Shown: in pieces, positions 4,824-6,553 of the stretch | Layout: every line of letters begins with the position of its first letter | How positions within the stretch are numbered: the first letter of the stretch is position 1 | DNA from: Comamonadaceae bacterium | GTDB taxonomy: Bacteria; Pseudomonadota; Gammaproteobacteria; Burkholderiales; Burkholderiaceae_C | Reading direction: 5' to 3' | Length of the DNA stretch: 6,553 nucleotides | NCBI GenBank assembly: GCA_947460065.1 | Contig: CANHGF010000146.1 | Location: 1 to 6,553 of the forward strand | The notes under the pieces: model-generated | The model's database searches: none | Told to the model about the DNA's origin: nothing | Seen by the model: only the letters and a program-made list of their open reading frames with translations | Position numbers and translations under genes: made by a program

Positions 4824-5878
4824 GTTCTGCGCAGCGCCAGGTGCTGCTGGCCCCGATGGAGGGGCTGCTTGATTTTGTGCTGCGCGATGTGCTCACCCGC
4901 ATCGGCGGCTTCGACCGCTGCGTCTCGGAATTCATTCGCATCACCGACCAGCTGCTGCCTGCCCGGGTGTTTGAACGGGTCATGCCGGAGCTGTTGCAAG
5001 GCAGCCTCACTGAAGCGGGCGTGCCTGTGCGCGGTCAGTTATTGGGCTCGGATCCGACTTGCATGGCCGACAACGCCGCCCGCTTGGCCGAGCTGGGCTC
5101 TCGCGGGGTGGATCTGAACTTTGGTTGCCCGGCCAAGGTGGTCAATCGGCACGGCGGTGGCTCCGTGCTGCTCAAAGACCCCGAGCAGCTCTACCGCATC
5201 GTTTCTGCTGTCCGCGCTGCGGTGCCGGCTGCGGTGCCGGTATCGGCCAAGATGCGTTTGGGTTTTGAGCATGACCGCTTGGCCGAAGCCTGCGCGCAGG
5301 CCATCGAGGCCGGTGGCGCTGCAGAGTTGGTGGTGCATGCCCGCACCAAGCTGGATGCTTATCGCCCCCCGGCCTATTGGCCCCGGGTGGCCGATGTGCG
5401 GGCGGCAGTGACCATCCCGGTGGTGGCCAATGGCGAGATCTGGTCGGTCCTTGATGCCGACCGGTGTCTGCGCGAATCGGGCGCCAGCGCGCTGATGCTG
5501 GGGCGTGGTGCGGTTGTTGATCCGGCCCTGGCCTGGCGGCTCAGGCAAACCCTGGACTGGCCCGATCCTGCGCTGGGCCCGGCGCGGCCTGGCTTGCTCG
5601 ATTGGCCAGCCTTGCTGCCTTACATTGATATCTTTTGGCGACGCGTGTGTGAGCGCATTGAGCCCAGGGCGCGTGCCGGCCGGCTCAAGCAGTGGCTCAA
5701 TTTCTTGCGCCGTGCCAGCCCGCAGGCCGAAGCTGCTTACCAACAACTGCGCACCGTCAATGACAGCATGGGCGTTGGCCTTTGGCTGCAGGACGCTCTG
5801 ATTCAGGAGCGGGCATGCCCCGAAGTGCTTGAGGTCTACGCCGAGGCGGCGCAAAAACGCGAGTTGGCGCCGGCCTGA
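4820..5878 (+). CDS. dusC: tRNA-dihydrouridine(16) synthase DusC
   Basis: This FMN enzyme reduces uridine to dihydrouridine in tRNA, position 16 in the DusC subfamily. The protein has 352 residues. The TIM-barrel part starts with LLAPMEGLLD (residues 9-18). SEFIRITDQLLP (36-47) resembles E. coli DusC closely. The catalytic Cys103 is in LNFGCPAKVVN, FMN- and substrate-binding residues include Lys144 (SAKMRLG) and His173 (VVHARTK), and NGEIW (204-208) and GRG (228-230) bind phosphate. The C-terminal helical domain has RLKQWLNFLRR (288-298), the counterpart of RIKQWLSYLRK in E. coli DusC. It is about 37 residues longer than the E. coli protein, with extra sequence around 245-265 and at the C terminus. 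The ATG at 4820 gives MSSAQRQVLLAPMEG; a TTG three codons earlier is possible but not preferred. No Shine-Dalgarno is visible, so coupling to the GNAT gene is likely. Confidence 0.93.
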   Translation: MSSAQRQVLLAPMEGLLDFVLRDVLTRIGGFDRCVSEFIRITDQLLPARVFERVMPELLQGSLTEAGVPVRGQLLGSDPTCMADNAARLAELGSRGVDLNFGCPAKVVNRHGGGSVLLKDPEQLYRIVSAVRAAVPAAVPVSAKMRLGFEHDRLAEACAQAIEAGGAAELVVHARTKLDAYRPPAYWPRVADVRAAVTIPVVANGEIWSVLDADRCLRESGASALMLGRGAVVDPALAWRLRQTLDWPDPALGPARPGLLDWPALLPYIDIFWRRVCERIEPRARAGRLKQWLNFLRRASPQAEAAYQQLRTVNDSMGVGLWLQDALIQERACPEVLEVYAEAAQKRELAPA

Positions 5879-5890
5879 TTCTTTGGCAGC

Positions 5891-5896
5891 TAAGAT
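5891..5896 (+). promoter_or_regulatory. Putative -10 element of the AEC transporter gene
   Basis: TAAGAT matches four of six bases of the -10 consensus and fits TAnnnT. It lies in the 26-bp gap after dusC and ends exactly 8 nt before the transporter ATG, a spacing also seen at rluA and the MFS gene. The nearest -35-like hexamer, TTGGCG at 5864-5869, is 21 nt upstream, which is too far for a good promoter. No Shine-Dalgarno separates it from the start codon. Confidence 0.35.
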
Positions 5897-5904
5897 CGCC
5901 GCCC

Positions 5905-6553
5905 ATGAATGGGCTGGTCTTCGATTCCCTGGCACCGGTGGTGCTGCTGATTGCCTCGGGTTACCTGGCCGGCCGTTGGGGCTGGCTGGCGCAGGGCGCG
6001 GTCAAGGACCTGACGCAGCTGATTTTTTACCTGCTCTCGCCCGCCTTGCTGTTTCGAACCATGAGCGCGGTCCATGTGGAGCAACTGGACTTTGCGCCGG
6101 TTGCGGCCTACTTTATCGCGGCGGTGATCCTGTTTGCGGGCATCTTGCTCAGTCAGGGCTTTAGCCGCCGATCGGCGGTGCTGGCTTTGGCGGGCACTTT
6201 TTCCAATACGGTGATGATCGGCATTGCCCTGATCAACCTGCTGTTTGGCAGCCAGGGCTTGGTCACCTTGCTCACGCTGGTGTCGATTCACGCTCTGGTG
6301 CTGCTGACCCTGGCTACCGTGGTGCTGGAAGTGGCGGTACGCCGCGACGCAGCGCGGCAGAGCAGCAGCACAGGTGTGCCCACTTCCATGCTGCGCATCG
6401 TTTTGCAGTCCTTCAGGTCTTCGCTGCTGCACCCGGTGCCGCTGCCGATTTTGCTGGGTCTGCTCTATGCCCAGACCGGTTGGGGCATTCCTGCGGTGAT
6501 TGACAAGCCCCTGGCTCTGCTGGGCTCGGCCTTGTCGCCGATGGCCCTGGTGC
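5905..6553 (+). CDS. AEC-family (auxin efflux carrier) transporter, N-terminal part
   Basis: The frame opens at ATG 5905 and runs 216 codons to the right edge without a stop; family members have about 300-320 residues, so about one third is missing. It is an inner-membrane protein with hydrophobic helices at roughly residues 7-22, 36-53, 64-83, 92-114, 119-142 and 178-190, plus a basic loop near 146-152 (RRDAAR). AEC hallmarks are LLSPALLF (43-50) and the conserved GTFSNTVMIGIAL (97-109), whose usual form ends IPL, so a proline is replaced by alanine here. Bacterial AEC members export or exchange small organic acids such as malate or malonate; the substrate here cannot be told. It follows dusC by 26 nt in the same direction and may be read through from it or use its own promoter. 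Confidence 0.9.
   Translation, partial: MNGLVFDSLAPVVLLIASGYLAGRWGWLAQGAVKDLTQLIFYLLSPALLFRTMSAVHVEQLDFAPVAAYFIAAVILFAGILLSQGFSRRSAVLALAGTFSNTVMIGIALINLLFGSQGLVTLLTLVSIHALVLLTLATVVLEVAVRRDAARQSSSTGVPTSMLRIVLQSFRSSLLHPVPLPILLGLLYAQTGWGIPAVIDKPLALLGSALSPMALV

Noticed and set aside
4159..5010. A 283-codon minus-strand frame across the GNAT gene and the start of dusC
   Set aside because: No recognisable domain; both plus-strand proteins beneath it carry family motifs.
1..6553. Mobile elements, CRISPR arrays, tRNA or rRNA genes
   Set aside because: I saw no transposase or integrase motifs, no regularly spaced direct repeats, and no cloverleaf-like or rRNA-like stretch; the window is almost wholly filled by protein genes.

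Overview
The window is GC-rich and densely coding, with strong G/C third-position bias and small gaps between genes. The protein types (a DHA3-type exporter, c4-like and tri-haem cytochromes c, DusC, RluA) suggest a Gram-negative proteobacterium. A betaproteobacterium of the order Burkholderiales is my best guess; this rests on general resemblance, not on a marker gene.

Layout. (1) 1-494, minus strand: 5' part of rluA, an rRNA/tRNA pseudouridine synthase that runs off the left edge. (2) 495-565: a 71-bp divergent promoter region. (3) 566-1801, plus: an MFS exporter of the EntS/MFS_3 type. (4) 1802-1818: a 17-bp convergent junction with weak hairpins on either side. (5) 1819-4146, minus: a compact three-gene operon, transcribed as small plant-type [2Fe-2S] ferredoxin, then exported di-haem c4-like cytochrome, then membrane-anchored tri-haem cytochrome c. 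The junctions are a 4-nt gap and a 4-nt ATGA overlap. (6) 4147-4257: a 111-bp divergent intergenic region with two perfect inverted repeats. (7) 4258-5878, plus: a GNAT acetyltransferase and dusC, separated by 25 nt that hold a 9-codon mini-ORF touching both genes. (8) 5905-end, plus: an AEC-family transporter running off the right edge.

How the genes may work together. The five cytochrome haem-binding sites and the ferredoxin look like one electron-transfer module. The cytochromes resemble those that carry electrons from periplasmic dehydrogenases to the respiratory chain, but no dehydrogenase lies in this window. The ferredoxin has no export signal, so its link to the periplasmic cytochromes is unexplained. 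RluA and DusC are both RNA-modifying housekeeping enzymes; nothing in the sequence ties them together functionally.

The main anomalies are the dehydrogenase-less ferredoxin/cytochrome operon, a repeated -10-like hexamer exactly 8 nt before three start codons (a leaderless-transcript geometry), and the possible re-initiation bridge between the GNAT gene and dusC. None is proof of a new system. Most of the window is ordinary core genome.
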